A stretch of 64,000 nucleotides of DNA from Pseudomonas nicosulfuronedens (GTDB lineage Bacteria; Pseudomonadota; Gammaproteobacteria; Pseudomonadales; Pseudomonadaceae). Position 1 is the stretch's first letter; every line of letters starts with the position of its first letter. The stretch lies in contig NZ_SWDV01000010.1 in NCBI RefSeq assembly GCF_005877905.1, positions 124,001 to 188,000 of the forward strand. Direction: 5' to 3'. Made by a program: the position numbers and the translations under genes. The notes beneath the pieces were generated by a model that did no database searches, was not told the origin of the DNA, and saw nothing but the letters and a program-made list of their open reading frames with translations. Positions 44,320 through 53,506 of the stretch are shown here, piece by piece.

Positions 44320-45248
44320 ACCGCCACCTTCGACAGATTCTTCTCCACCAGCGACACGAACAGTTCCTCCAGGCGGTTGCTCTTGTTGCGCAGGCTCAGC
44401 ACTTGCACACCCTGGGCATTGAGCTGGACGAACAGACCGTTGATGCCCAACGATTTATCCACCTGAACTTCCAGGGTGTGATCGTCCACCAGACGGGCCG
44501 GATAGCCGTCGAGCTTCGGCGTTTCGCTGAGCGTGCCTTGCAGGTCGAGGTAGAAGGTCTCGACGTGCAGCTTGCCGAGCAGCTTGCGCATGCTGGTGTT
44601 CTCCACGATGGTGCCGTGATCGATGATCGCGATGTTGCGGCAAAGCTGTTCGGCCTCCTCCAGGTAGTGCGTGGTGAGGATGATGCTGATGCCTTCGCCG
44701 TTGAGCTCGGTGAGGAAGTTCCACATCGAGCGGCGCAGTTCGATGTCCACGCCTGCGGTGGGTTCGTCGAGGATCAGCAGGCGCGGCTCGTGTACCAGCG
44801 CGCGGGCGATCATCAGGCGGCGCTTCATGCCGCCGGAGAGTTCGCGGGAAGCAGAGTTGCGCTTGTCCCACAGGCCCAGCTGGGTCAGGTACTTCTCGGC
44901 GCGCCCCTTGGCCACGCTCATCGGGATGCCGTAGTAGCCGGCCTGGGTGACGACGATGTCGAATACCTTCTCGAACTGGTTGAAGTTGAACTCCTGGGGC
45001 ACTACGCCCAGGCAACGCTTCAAACCGTACGGGTCCTTGTCCAGGTCATGGCCGAACACGTTGACCGTGCCGCTGGTCTTGTTCACCAGGGTGGAGAGGA
45101 TGCCGATGGTGGTGGATTTGCCGGCACCGTTGGGGCCCAGCAAGGCAAAGAAATCGCCCTCGGCGACGTCCAGGTCGATGCCCTTGAGGGCCTGGAAACC
45201 GTTGCCGTAGGTCTTCGTCAATTGACGGATGGACAGCGCGGAACTCAT
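44316..45248 (-). CDS. ABC transporter ATP-binding protein (YadG-like)
   Basis: A 310-residue ATPase: Walker A GPNGAGKST (38-46), signature LSGGM (137-141), Walker B LLILDEP (157-163), then TTHYLEEAEQLC. The C-terminal 80 residues resemble the extension of drug- and polysaccharide-type ABC-2 ATPases. ATG 45248 (MSSALSIRQLTKTYG) matches the family; a longer in-frame start would add 73 residues of intergenic code. It forms an operon with the permease downstream. Confidence 0.93.
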   Translation of the reverse strand: MSSALSIRQLTKTYGNGFQALKGIDLDVAEGDFFALLGPNGAGKSTTIGILSTLVNKTSGTVNVFGHDLDKDPYGLKRCLGVVPQEFNFNQFEKVFDIVVTQAGYYGIPMSVAKGRAEKYLTQLGLWDKRNSASRELSGGMKRRLMIARALVHEPRLLILDEPTAGVDIELRRSMWNFLTELNGEGISIILTTHYLEEAEQLCRNIAIIDHGTIVENTSMRKLLGKLHVETFYLDLQGTLSETPKLDGYPARLVDDHTLEVQVDKSLGINGLFVQLNAQGVQVLSLRNKSNRLEELFVSLVEKNLSKVAV

Positions 45249-45355
45249 GGGTTTTCCCGTTGCAAGTCGGTGGAAAGACGCATGTCTTTGGAAAAATGGC
45301 CTGCTTGATAAGGGTACGCCGCGAGGATTGCAACCTCCGGGGCACGCGCAGGCAT

Positions 45356-45973
45356 TCAGGTCAGGTCGGTCATTACTGCCGCACGGTAAGCCGGGCGTGC
45401 CTTCAGGCGGGCGTACCAGGCTTCGAGATGCGGCTGTGCCGGGCGCTCGATGGGCATTTCGAACCAAGCATAGATGAAGCTGCCCAGCGGGATGTCGCCC
45501 ATGCCGAATTGTTCGCCGGTGAGGTACGGCTGCGTGGCGAGCGTGGCCTCGGGCACCGCCAACAGGGCCACGCAGGTATCGATGGCGGCCTGGATGGCGG
45601 TGGCGTCACGTTGCTCCGGCGGAGTGCGCAGGGTACCCCAGAACACGGTGCGGAACGGCGCGGCGAAGGACGAGGTGGTCCAGTCCATCCATTTCTCGGC
45701 GCTGGCGCGCTGCTGCAGGTCCTGCGGGTACAGGTCCGGAGCGTAGCGCGCAGCGAGGTAGCGGACGATGGTGTTGGACTCCCAGAGCACGAAGCCGTCG
45801 TCGTCCAGGGTCGGCACCACGCCATTGGGATTCAGCTCGCGGTAAGGCGCATCGTTGACCAGGCCGAACGCGCCGCCGGCGTCGATCCGCTCATAGGCCA
45901 GGCCAGCCTCCTCCGCGCACCAGAGCGCCTTGCGCACGTTGGAGGAATTCTTTCGGCCCCAGATCCTGAGCAT
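45356..45973 (-). CDS. Glutathione S-transferase family protein
   Basis: A 205-residue GST. The thioredoxin-like N-terminal domain (1-80) has RKNSSNVRKALWCAEEAGL, NPNGVVPTLDDDG and WESNTIVRYLA, the glutathione-binding cis-Pro and Glu-Ser pair. The helical C-terminal domain has TGEQFGMGDIPLGSFIYAW, with the N-cap motif of GSTs. Start ATG 45973. The natural substrate is unknown. It lies alone between the ABC genes and the transglutaminase-like gene. Confidence 0.9.
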   Translation of the reverse strand: MLRIWGRKNSSNVRKALWCAEEAGLAYERIDAGGAFGLVNDAPYRELNPNGVVPTLDDDGFVLWESNTIVRYLAARYAPDLYPQDLQQRASAEKWMDWTTSSFAAPFRTVFWGTLRTPPEQRDATAIQAAIDTCVALLAVPEATLATQPYLTGEQFGMGDIPLGSFIYAWFEMPIERPAQPHLEAWYARLKARPAYRAAVMTDLT

Positions 45974-46135
45974 GCTGCGCCTCTCTTGTTGTCGTCATTC
46001 GTTTGTCACGCGCCCAGCGGACGCGATTTCGGATGACGGCACCCTACCGGCAACGGCGCCAGGAAAAAAGACACACGTACTGATGGTCACTATCGATTGC
46101 TTTCATGGGCGATTGCTTTCATGCGAACGATGGCT

Positions 46136-46795
46136 TTACGGCCTGGCCGCTTCGCTGCGCATGTCGCCGTCCAGCGGTGCATCCTCGCCGGTGAACAGGT
46201 GCGAGTAGCACTGCCTGAGGTAGCCGAAGAAGAATTCCTCCGGCACATCGGGGAACTGGCCGTGGTCGCGCAGGTACTCCATGTGCCGCTCACCCTCGCG
46301 GTTGAACGGGTGGAAGACGCTGTCGTTGCGCCCGTCGAATTCCAGCGGCAGCACACCGAAGGCCTCGCACAGACCGATATCGAACGCCGGCGTCGCCTTC
46401 ACCCAGCGCCCCTCGAGAAAGAGTTCGGTATAGCCGTGCATGGCGAACACTTCGCTGCGCAGCAGTTCCAGGAGGCGCGGCGTGGCCAGGTGGTTCTTCA
46501 CGTCGGCCAGGCCAATCCGCGCGGGAATCCCGCAATGCCGCGCGCAGGCCGCCAGCAGCGTGGCCTTGGGCACACAGTAAGACTGCCCGGCCTCCAGCGC
46601 ATGGCTGCCCCTGAGCGTCTGCGGGTCACGGCTGAACACGTAGGGGTTGTAGCGAATCCCGTCACGCACCGCGTAGTACAGGGCGACCGCCTGCTCCCGC
46701 GGGGTGCCACCGTCGCCCCGGTGATTTAGAGCGAACTCGATTACCCCAGGGTGGTCACTATCAACGAAGCGGCTGGGCTTGAGGTAGGGCTGCAT
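46136..46795 (-). CDS. Transglutaminase-like cysteine protease-fold protein
   Basis: A 219-residue protein with the papain-like triad of the transglutaminase-core family: C74 (GQSYCVPKATLLAACAR), H120 (MHGYTELFLEGRW) and D139 (ATPAFD). It has no signal peptide, so it is cytoplasmic. The C-terminal 60 residues (GERHMEYLRDHGQFPDVP...) are conserved in pseudomonad relatives. The substrate is unknown. It is divergent from fadE over 261 bases; that gap shows no clear operator. Confidence 0.85.
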   Translation of the reverse strand: MQPYLKPSRFVDSDHPGVIEFALNHRGDGGTPREQAVALYYAVRDGIRYNPYVFSRDPQTLRGSHALEAGQSYCVPKATLLAACARHCGIPARIGLADVKNHLATPRLLELLRSEVFAMHGYTELFLEGRWVKATPAFDIGLCEAFGVLPLEFDGRNDSVFHPFNREGERHMEYLRDHGQFPDVPEEFFFGYLRQCYSHLFTGEDAPLDGDMRSEAARP

Positions 46796-47056
46796 GGCGT
46801 TGTCTCCGGGCTGGTCGTCCTTGGCTGGACCTTGAGATCCGGCTCCAGTCTAACCAGCGCCAACGCCTGTCCGACAAGGCGATCCGGCCAAGCTGTCCGG
46901 CCATGCGGCCATTGGTCCGATTCGGCCAGCTAAGCTTCCGGGGCATTGTGGCGGCATCCCTTGCAGGGAAACGCTCGTCATAGTGCTCGCGCACTCTCGT
47001 CACCAAGCCCGCTACGGCCTGCTGTCGCCGGGTTGGGCTGTCATGGAGGAATCCGC

Positions 47057-49492
47057 ATGCTGCTCGTCTGGTTACTCGTCCTGATCCTCGGCGTCGCCTG
47101 GCTCGCGCACCGCCGCGCCGCACCGCTCAAGGCCCTCGGCATCGTCGCCGTGTACCTCGTACTGATGAGCCTGTTCAGCCACGCCCACGGTTGGATGGTG
47201 CTGTTGTGGCTGCTCTGGGCGGTGGTCGCGGTGACGATTCTCGCCACCGACCTGCGCCGCAGCCTGTTCACTTCGCGGCTGTTCGCCTGGTTCAAGAAGA
47301 CCTTGCCGCCGATGTCCGAAACCGAGCGCGAGGCTATCGAGGCCGGTACCGTCTGGTGGGATGGCCAGCTGTTCAGCGGCCGCCCGGACTGGCACACGCT
47401 GCTGGCCTACCCCCGCGCGCAATTGACCGAAGAGGAACAGGCCTTCGTCGACGGTCCCACCGAGCAACTCTGCGCGATGATCAACGACTACCAGGTCGGC
47501 AAGGACATGGACCTGCCGCCCGAAGCCTGGGCGTACATCAAGAGCCAGGGATTCTTTGGCCTGATCATTCCCAAGGAATACGGCGGCAAGGGCTTCTCCG
47601 CCTTCGCCCACTCGCAGGTGGTGATGAAGCTCGCCACCCGCAGCGGCGACCTTGCCTCCACCGTGATGGTGCCCAACTCGCTCGGCCCGGCCGAACTGCT
47701 GCTGCACTACGGCACCGACGCACAGCGCCAGCGCTACCTGCCGCGCCTGGCCACTGGCGACGAGATTCCCTGCTTCGCCCTGACCAGTCCGCAGGCCGGT
47801 TCCGATGCCGGTGGCATGACCGACGTCGGCGTGATCTGCAAAGGCCAGTGGGAAGGCGAGGAAGTCATCGGCCTGCGTCTCACCTGGGAAAAGCGCTACA
47901 TCACCCTCGGCCCGGTGGCCACCCTCCTCGGCCTGGCCTTCAAATGCCATGACCCGGACCATCTGCTGGGCGAGGAGGAAGACCTCGGCATCACCCTGGC
48001 GCTGATCCCGACCGACACCGACGGCGTGCAGATCGGCCGTCGCCACGTGCCCCTGGGCGCTGCCTTCATGAATGGCCCCAACTCCGGCAAGGACGTGTTC
48101 GTGCCGCTCGACTACATCATCGGCGGCCAGGAAATGATCGGCAAAGGCTGGATGATGCTGATGAACTGCCTGTCCGTGGGCCGCTCGATTTCCCTGCCGG
48201 CGGTGGGCACCAGCGCCGCCAAGGCTGGCAGTTACGTCAGCGGCCGTTACGCCCAGGTACGCGAGCAGTTCAACGTGCCGCTGTCGGCCTTCGAAGGCAT
48301 CCAGGAAGCCCTCGCCCGCATCGGCGGCAACGCCTGGATTATGGACAGTGCGCGCATCCTCACCGCCAACGCGGTGGACCTGGGCGAGAAGCCCTCGGTG
48401 CTCTCGGCCATCCTCAAGTACCACCTCACCGAACGCGGCCGCGAGTGCATCGCCCACGCCATGGATATCCACGGCGGCAAAGGCATCATCCTCGGCCCGA
48501 ACAACTACCTGGGCCGTTCCTGGCAGGCCGCGCCAATCTTCATCACCGTGGAGGGTGCCAACATCCTCTCGCGCAACCTGATGATCTTCGGCCAGGGCGC
48601 CATCCGCTGCCATCCGTACGTGCTCAAGGAGATGGAACTGGCCCGCCGCGAGGACCAGGACCAGGCCGAGCGCGAGTTCGACGAGCTGTTGCTCGACCAC
48701 ATCGGCTTTGCCGTCAGCAACGCCGCCAGCAGCCTGTTGCTCGGCCTGGGCTTCGGCAGTTTCGACCAGGTGCCGGGGGACCGCATCAGCCGTCCGTACT
48801 ACCGTGCGCTGAACCGCCTTGCGGCGTCCTTCGCCCTGCTTGCCGACTTCAGCATGATGATGCTCGGCGGCGAGCTGAAGCGCCGTGAACGCCTGTCCGC
48901 ACGGCTGGGCGATGCGCTGAGCCACCTCTACCTGGGCTCCGCCGCGCTCAAGCGCTACCACGACCTGGACAACCCGGATTACCTGCACCCGCTGCTGCAC
49001 TGGGCCATGGAGGAAAACCTGGAGAAAGCGGAAGCCGCGCTGGCCGACCTGATCGACAACTTCCCCAACCGCGCGTTCGCCTGCCTGCTGCGCGTGCTGG
49101 TGCTGCCGCTGGGCCGTCGTCACCGTGGCCCGAGCGATAGGCTCGACGCCGAGATCGCTGAGATCCTCGGCCGCCCGCTGAGCGACCCAGCCCTGCAAGC
49201 GATACTTGCCGGCGCCCATCTGCCGACTGGCGCAGACGACCCGGTGGCCAAGCTCACCGTCGCTTACGACCAGCTCGCCGCCGCAGCCCCCCTGCAGAAG
49301 AAGCTGCACAAGGCGCTCAAGGAACACGGCGTCAATCCCAAGCCAGGGCAGTCACCTATCGATGCCGCCGCCGAGGCGGGCGTACTGGAAGCCGCGGAAG
49401 CGGAAACGCTGCACGCTGCCGAGCGCGCACGCCGCGCGGTAATCGACGTGGATGACTTCTCCAAGGAAGAACTGGCCGGCAACGCCGATTGA
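47057..49492 (+). CDS. fadE: Acyl-CoA dehydrogenase FadE
   Basis: An 811-residue FadE-type enzyme that catalyses the first step of fatty-acid beta-oxidation. Residues 1-80 contain two hydrophobic segments (LLVWLLVLILGVAWLAH and LVLMSLFSHAHGWMVLLWLL) that should hold it to the membrane. The dehydrogenase core has YGGKGFSAFAHSQVV, FALTSPQAGSDAG, and MDIHGGKGIILGP; the long C-terminal domain is specific to the FadE group. GGAGGA stands 6 bases before ATG 47057, choosing it over a start 37 codons upstream. Confidence 0.95.
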   Translation: MLLVWLLVLILGVAWLAHRRAAPLKALGIVAVYLVLMSLFSHAHGWMVLLWLLWAVVAVTILATDLRRSLFTSRLFAWFKKTLPPMSETEREAIEAGTVWWDGQLFSGRPDWHTLLAYPRAQLTEEEQAFVDGPTEQLCAMINDYQVGKDMDLPPEAWAYIKSQGFFGLIIPKEYGGKGFSAFAHSQVVMKLATRSGDLASTVMVPNSLGPAELLLHYGTDAQRQRYLPRLATGDEIPCFALTSPQAGSDAGGMTDVGVICKGQWEGEEVIGLRLTWEKRYITLGPVATLLGLAFKCHDPDHLLGEEEDLGITLALIPTDTDGVQIGRRHVPLGAAFMNGPNSGKDVFVPLDYIIGGQEMIGKGWMMLMNCLSVGRSISLPAVGTSAAKAGSYVSGRYAQVREQFNVPLSAFEGIQEALARIGGNAWIMDSARILTANAVDLGEKPSVLSAILKYHLTERGRECIAHAMDIHGGKGIILGPNNYLGRSWQAAPIFITVEGANILSRNLMIFGQGAIRCHPYVLKEMELARREDQDQAEREFDELLLDHIGFAVSNAASSLLLGLGFGSFDQVPGDRISRPYYRALNRLAASFALLADFSMMMLGGELKRRERLSARLGDALSHLYLGSAALKRYHDLDNPDYLHPLLHWAMEENLEKAEAALADLIDNFPNRAFACLLRVLVLPLGRRHRGPSDRLDAEIAEILGRPLSDPALQAILAGAHLPTGADDPVAKLTVAYDQLAAAAPLQKKLHKALKEHGVNPKPGQSPIDAAAEAGVLEAAEAETLHAAERARRAVIDVDDFSKEELAGNAD

Positions 49493-49510
49493 CCGGTGGC
49501 TTGCACCCAC

Positions 49511-49536
49511 GGGGCGCCTTCGGGCGCCTCTTTTTT
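49511..49536 (+). terminator. Terminator after fadE
   Basis: GGGGCGCC, loop TTCG, GGCGCCTC (8 bp, one G-T pair), then six T. Confidence 0.9.
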
Positions 49537-49609
49537 CTCCGACGCACAGCAATGCCGGCCCGGACTATCGGGTGCACACTGAGAGCATCACTCCCATGGA
49601 GTACCGCAC

Positions 49610-50023
49610 ATGCGTCGATCCATCCTCCTGCTGCTCGCGCTGCTGGCCGGCAGTGTCCAGGCCGACCCCTGGCTCTACCCCAGCCGACCGCGCCCAGCGC
49701 CAGCGCCCAGCCCGGTCATCGACCCGATCCAGCAACAGCAGGACAGCCTGCGCCGCCAGCAGCAATTGCGGCAGAACCAGCTCGACAGCCAGCGCCTGAA
49801 CTACGAGGACCAGCGCCTGCAGATGCAGCAACAGGACCTGCAGCGCCAGCAGGACAACCAGCGGCGCTGGAACGAGCAGCGCCGGCAGAGCGACCAGATG
49901 ATCCAGCGGCAGAAGAGCGAGCTGCAGCGCGACCAGCTGCAACAGCAGCAGCGCATCCTCGACCAACAGCGCCAGCAGATCGACAACCAGCGCCGACAGA
50001 TCCAGATGCGCCCGCTCCGCTGA
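49610..50023 (+). CDS. Gln/Arg-rich periplasmic coiled-coil protein
   Basis: A 137-residue protein with a signal peptide (MRRSILLLLALLAGSVQA), a short Pro-rich segment (PSRPRPAPAPSP) and then about 90 residues made mostly of Q, R, D and L (QQQQDSLRRQQQLRQNQ...), which should form one long coiled coil. It ends RPLR without any membrane or enzymatic motif. Its function is unknown. Low-complexity composition makes remote matches unreliable. Confidence 0.75.
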   Translation: MRRSILLLLALLAGSVQADPWLYPSRPRPAPAPSPVIDPIQQQQDSLRRQQQLRQNQLDSQRLNYEDQRLQMQQQDLQRQQDNQRRWNEQRRQSDQMIQRQKSELQRDQLQQQQRILDQQRQQIDNQRRQIQMRPLR

Positions 50024-50096
50024 TCGACCCGGCGGCAGCGCCGACGAAACCCGATATACTCCCCGGCCGTTTGCACACAGCTCCAGAGGAACCCCC

Positions 50097-50507
50097 ATGG
50101 CCAGCGCCTATCTCGACCACCACATCGCCCTGCTCAACCACCTGCGCATGATCCTCGGCGCCCTGGGCGAAGCCGAGCAGGTTCCCGAGGACAACCACGG
50201 CTTGTTCCTCGAACGCTTCGACGAACTGCTGGTGGAACTGCCGCGTGACCCGGAAGGCGCCCAGTACCTGGGCCAGGACCTGATCAGCCAGATCTTCCAC
50301 CGCTACCCGCAGATCGCCCACCTGATCCCGCGCGACCTGCTGTGGTTCTTCGGCGGCGACTGCCTGCACTACATGCCCGACGAAGAGCTGCAGATGTACC
50401 AGCAGCTCGACGAGCGTCGCTTCGAGGCCGAGGAAAACGGCGAGCCCTTCGACTGGAACCGCGAGATGCAGGTGCTTGCGCTGCCAGACGACGCATCGAA
50501 GCACTGA
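50097..50507 (+). CDS. PA2817-like conserved protein
   Basis: A 136-residue acidic protein without signal peptide or transmembrane helix. It reads MASAYLDHHIALLNHLRMILG, then IPRDLLWFFGGDCLHYMPDEELQMYQQLDERRFEAE. It is a conserved hypothetical in Pseudomonas; the gene order beside fadE and the Gln-rich protein agrees with PAO1 as recalled. I cannot assign a function. A TATACT-like box and the ribosome site AGAGGAAC lie just upstream. Confidence 0.85.
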   Translation: MASAYLDHHIALLNHLRMILGALGEAEQVPEDNHGLFLERFDELLVELPRDPEGAQYLGQDLISQIFHRYPQIAHLIPRDLLWFFGGDCLHYMPDEELQMYQQLDERRFEAEENGEPFDWNREMQVLALPDDASKH

Positions 50508-50656
50508 CGCCTCCCCCTCCCCAGCGCGGCGCCTGCCGCCGCGCCACGGACATTCTGTCCAGCGCTCCGTCCGCTCGGTTGACAAACTGACAAGGACACC
50601 CCCGACGCCTCGCCCGTAGCCTTTTGTTACTTTTTCAACACAAGGCAGGGAACGTC

Positions 50657-51181
50657 ATGCTCAGCTTCAAAATCTCGTCCGGGGCCCACGAAAAGGTCCG
50701 CCGCGTCTCCAGCATCATCTGCACCGTGTTTGCCATCGGTTTCGTGCTGCTGATGTGCCTCACTGCCATTGGCGATCACCTGCGCGCCAGACGCATACTC
50801 GCCGACCACTCGGTAGTCAGCGCGCCACTGGTACTGGATGAAGTCACCGAGGAGCGTGGGCGCCGCGGGCGGACCAAGGAGATGTACCACTTCACCTATC
50901 AGTTCGAAGTGAAAGGCCAGCCCTACATCGGCCGCTTCGATGTCGCCGGCAGCAATGCCGACAAGTACCCAGAAGGCACCCTGCTGCAGGTCGCCTACTC
51001 CAACACCGACCCGGCCCACTTCGACCGCCTCGACCGGCTACAGCACCTCTCCGACACCAGCGGCCTGTTCACGCGCTTGGGAGTGGGCATCCTGGGCGCC
51101 GCGCTGATCAGTTTCATCATCCATCTACTGGCAACCCGACGCCTGTTCGTGCCGCGCGAGGAGCAACCGGCGGCGACGTAA
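50657..51181 (+). CDS. Membrane protein of the DUF3592 type
   Basis: A 174-residue protein with transmembrane helices at about 17-37 (ISSIICTVFAIGFVLLMCL region) and 140-160 (LGVGILGAALISFIIHLLA). Between them lies an extracytoplasmic beta-rich domain (YHFTYQFEVKGQPYIGRFD, LLQVAYSNTDPAHFD) like those of DUF3592 proteins. AGGGAAC precedes ATG 50657. It is not in a visible operon and has its own terminator. Its function is unknown. Confidence 0.75.
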   Translation: MLSFKISSGAHEKVRRVSSIICTVFAIGFVLLMCLTAIGDHLRARRILADHSVVSAPLVLDEVTEERGRRGRTKEMYHFTYQFEVKGQPYIGRFDVAGSNADKYPEGTLLQVAYSNTDPAHFDRLDRLQHLSDTSGLFTRLGVGILGAALISFIIHLLATRRLFVPREEQPAAT

Positions 51182-51200
51182 CACTCGGATCCGCAAATGC

Positions 51201-51225
51201 AAAAGCCCGCTGCAAGCGGGCTTTT
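51201..51225 (+). terminator. Terminator after the DUF3592-like gene
   Basis: AAAAGCCCGC, loop TGCAA, GCGGGCTTTT. Confidence 0.9.
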
Positions 51226-51254
51226 TCCTTGGCTGGGTTTTCCAGCGAAAACGA

Positions 51255-51280
51255 AAACGCCGCCCTGATGGGCGGCGTTT
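51255..51280 (-). terminator. Terminator of the tRNA array
   Basis: On the minus strand AAACGCCGCCC, loop ATCA, GGGCGGCGTTT, followed by TCGTTTTCG. A covarying copy lies between the second and first Gly genes (51405-51430). Confidence 0.75.
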
Positions 51281-51286
51281 CGATTC

Positions 51287-51362
<76 letters not shown>

Positions 51363-51404
51363 ATCAACTTGCTGTAACCTTCAGCTTTCGCCGGAGGTTA
51401 ACGA

Positions 51405-51430
51405 AAACGCCGTCCTGATGGACGGCGCTT
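51405..51430 (-). other. Terminator-like hairpin between tRNA-Gly copies 2 and 1
   Basis: ACGCCGTCC with loop TGAT and GGACGGCG (plus-strand text) differ from the hairpin at 51255-51280 by paired changes that keep the stem, and one A-C mismatch appears. It comes from tandem duplication of the Gly unit. It may serve as a processing site or a partial terminator. Confidence 0.6.
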
Positions 51431-51436
51431 CGATTT

Positions 51437-51512
<76 letters not shown>

Positions 51513-51596
51513 AGCAACTTGTTGCAACCTTCAGCTTTCGCCGAAGGGTAACGCCATTTCATCTTTCGGTCACCGCCGTGGCGATGATCGAGAATC

Positions 51597-51672
<76 letters not shown>

Positions 51673-51674
51673 AA

Positions 51675-51750
51675 TGGCGTCCCCTAGGGGACTCGAACCC
51701 CTGTTACCGCCGTGAAAGGGCGGTGTCCTAGGCCACTAGACGAAGGGGAC
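51675..51750 (-). tRNA. tRNA-Glu (TTC)
   Basis: 76 bases with encoded CCA. Acceptor GTCCCCT/AGGGGAC, anticodon TTC in CCCTTTCACGG, T-arm GGGGTTCGAGTCCCC. First gene of the array. Confidence 0.97.
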
Positions 51751-51823
51751 GCGGCCCGGAACTTAACATCTTTCCGACTTCGTCGTTCCGGCAAGTTCTG
51801 CGTTTCGCGTCGAAGTGGCGCGC

Positions 51824-51852
51824 ATTCTAGGGACGCTTTGTAAGGTCGTCAA
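51824..51852 (-). promoter_or_regulatory. Promoter of the tRNA array
   Basis: On the minus strand TTGACG, 17 bases, TAGAAT, followed by the GC-rich GCGCGCC. A strong promoter with a discriminator of the type that makes stable-RNA genes sensitive to ppGpp. Confidence 0.8.
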
Positions 51853-51965
51853 CCCTCAAGAGAAATATTTTTTAAATCAAAGACTTCTGAGTAAAAACTG
51901 AGCTGCCGCTATCAGCAGTATCACTAAGACATTACACTCGCGGAAAACATCCGGAGCACTCCACG

Positions 51966-52736
51966 GTGTCGCCAATCGTCATTACGGTCCTGGTTCTCGT
52001 CGGTATCGCCCTGCTGGTCGCCATCGGCTACATCAATCATCTGGTGGAAAACCGCAAGCTGGAACAGGCGCGCCTGAAGGCCGACCTGTCCGACCGCTGC
52101 CGGCGCTGCGCCGATGTTTCCGAGTCCCTGCCCGGCCAGTTCATGTCCCCGGCCTTGAAGCTGCTGCTCAGCGGCTTCGAGCTCAATCTCAGCGAACGCC
52201 TGCTGGCCGTCGATAAACAGAACCCCGCGCTCAAGCAGCGCATGGAAGAGCTGCGCGGTCTGGTCGCCAAGGGCGAAGCCATACCGGTCAAGAATGCGCC
52301 GCAGCCGATCCTCACCGAGGCAAAGGCCAAGGACGTGCGCTTCCTCTTCGAAGCGCTGCATGCCCAGCTCACCCGCTGCGCCCAGGACAACATGCTGCCG
52401 CGCGCCGAAGCACAGAAGTGGGTGAAGGAAATCCGCCACCTGCTCACCCTCCTCCATATAGAGTTCTTCGGCAACCTCGGCCAGCAGGCGCTGCAGCAAG
52501 GCCAACCGCGGCAGGCGCGCCTGGCCTTCGAGCGCGGCGCGCAATACCTGCAGAAGCAACCAGAGATCGGCCGCTACCAGGCGCAGCTCAAGCAGATGGA
52601 AGCCCAGCTGGCCCACGCCAACGCCCTGGTGCTGGAAACTTCCCAGCCTGCTGCCGATGAGCAAAGCGAACTGGGCGACGGCCTCAAGGCGCTGGATGAA
52701 GACGATATCTGGAAGAAGAAGAACCTTTACGACTGA
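51966..52736 (+). CDS. Conserved protein with an N-terminal membrane anchor
   Basis: A 256-residue protein. Residues 1-22 form a hydrophobic anchor (IVITVLVLVGIALLVAIGYI), followed by a soluble helical domain with DRCRRCADVSESLPGQFMSP and C-terminal AHANALVLETSQPAADEQSE. Its last stretch is acidic and ends DIWKKKNLYD. Start GTG 51966 lies close behind the AT-rich spacer before the tRNA array. Conserved in pseudomonads by position; function unknown. It is followed 48 bases later by a GST gene. Confidence 0.83.
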   Translation: MSPIVITVLVLVGIALLVAIGYINHLVENRKLEQARLKADLSDRCRRCADVSESLPGQFMSPALKLLLSGFELNLSERLLAVDKQNPALKQRMEELRGLVAKGEAIPVKNAPQPILTEAKAKDVRFLFEALHAQLTRCAQDNMLPRAEAQKWVKEIRHLLTLLHIEFFGNLGQQALQQGQPRQARLAFERGAQYLQKQPEIGRYQAQLKQMEAQLAHANALVLETSQPAADEQSELGDGLKALDEDDIWKKKNLYD

Positions 52737-52784
52737 TCCGCCGTCGAACCATCACCCCGGCCACCTTCGCCCCAGGAGCCTTGC

Positions 52785-53447
52785 ATGAGCCTCGTCGTCT
52801 TCGGCGCCCCACTGTCCCCCTTCGTTCGCAAAGTCCGCCTGTTCGCGGCCGAGAAAGGCTTCGACTACCAACTGGAGAACGTCAACCCGTTCAACCAGCC
52901 GGACTGGTACCGCGAACTGAACCCGCTGCGCCGCGTGCCGGCGATTCGCGACGGCGACTTCACCCTCGCCGACTCCAGCGTCATCTGCCACTACCTGGAA
53001 GACCGTGACCCGCAGCGCGCTCCGCTGTGCGGCACAGGCGCCGAGTCCCGCGCGCGGATCAACTGGCTGGAAAAGTACGCCGACTACGAACTGGCCCCGC
53101 TGACCACCTTCACGGTGTTCCGCAACCGCCTGCTCAAGCCGCTGATGGGCAAGGTCTGCGATGAAGTGGCGGTGAAAGGCGCCATGCAGGAGAAACTCCC
53201 GGAGCACTTCGATTACCTGGAGAAGTGCCTGGGCGAACAGCAGTGGTTCATCGATGACCGCTTCAGCCTCGCCGACATCGCCATCGCCTGCCAGCTGGTG
53301 AACCTGCGTCACGGCGAGGAAGAGCTGGATGCCCAGCGCTGGCCGAAGCTGGCCGCGCACTTCGAGCGCACCCTGACCCGCCCTGCCCTGGCCGAGATCG
53401 TCCAGGGCGAACTGCAGATCATCGCCAAGATCATGGCCAAGCGCTGA
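52785..53447 (+). CDS. Glutathione S-transferase
   Basis: A 220-residue GST. The N-terminal thioredoxin fold has FGAPLSPFVRKVRLFAAEKG, LNPLRRVPAI and ADSSVICHYLE. The C-terminal helical domain contains DDRFSLADIAIACQL, the conserved N-capping motif. Start ATG 52785 with CAGGAG upstream. It ends at a strong terminator facing the convergent fRMsr gene. The substrate is unknown; the neighbourhood is rich in redox genes. Confidence 0.9.
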   Translation: MSLVVFGAPLSPFVRKVRLFAAEKGFDYQLENVNPFNQPDWYRELNPLRRVPAIRDGDFTLADSSVICHYLEDRDPQRAPLCGTGAESRARINWLEKYADYELAPLTTFTVFRNRLLKPLMGKVCDEVAVKGAMQEKLPEHFDYLEKCLGEQQWFIDDRFSLADIAIACQLVNLRHGEEELDAQRWPKLAAHFERTLTRPALAEIVQGELQIIAKIMAKR

Positions 53448-53463
53448 ACCTGTGCCCGCCATG

Positions 53464-53491
53464 AAAAAGCCCCGCCTAGGCGGGGCTTTTT
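53464..53491. terminator. Bidirectional terminator
   Basis: AAAAAGCCCCGCC, loop TA, GGCGGGGCTTTTT; 13-bp perfect stem. Confidence 0.93.
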
Positions 53492-53506
53492 GTTACCGGC
53501 GAACTG

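Noticed and set aside
47072..49327. A 751-codon frame opposite fadE
   Set aside because: Shadow frame of the FadE gene, with composition unlike any protein family.
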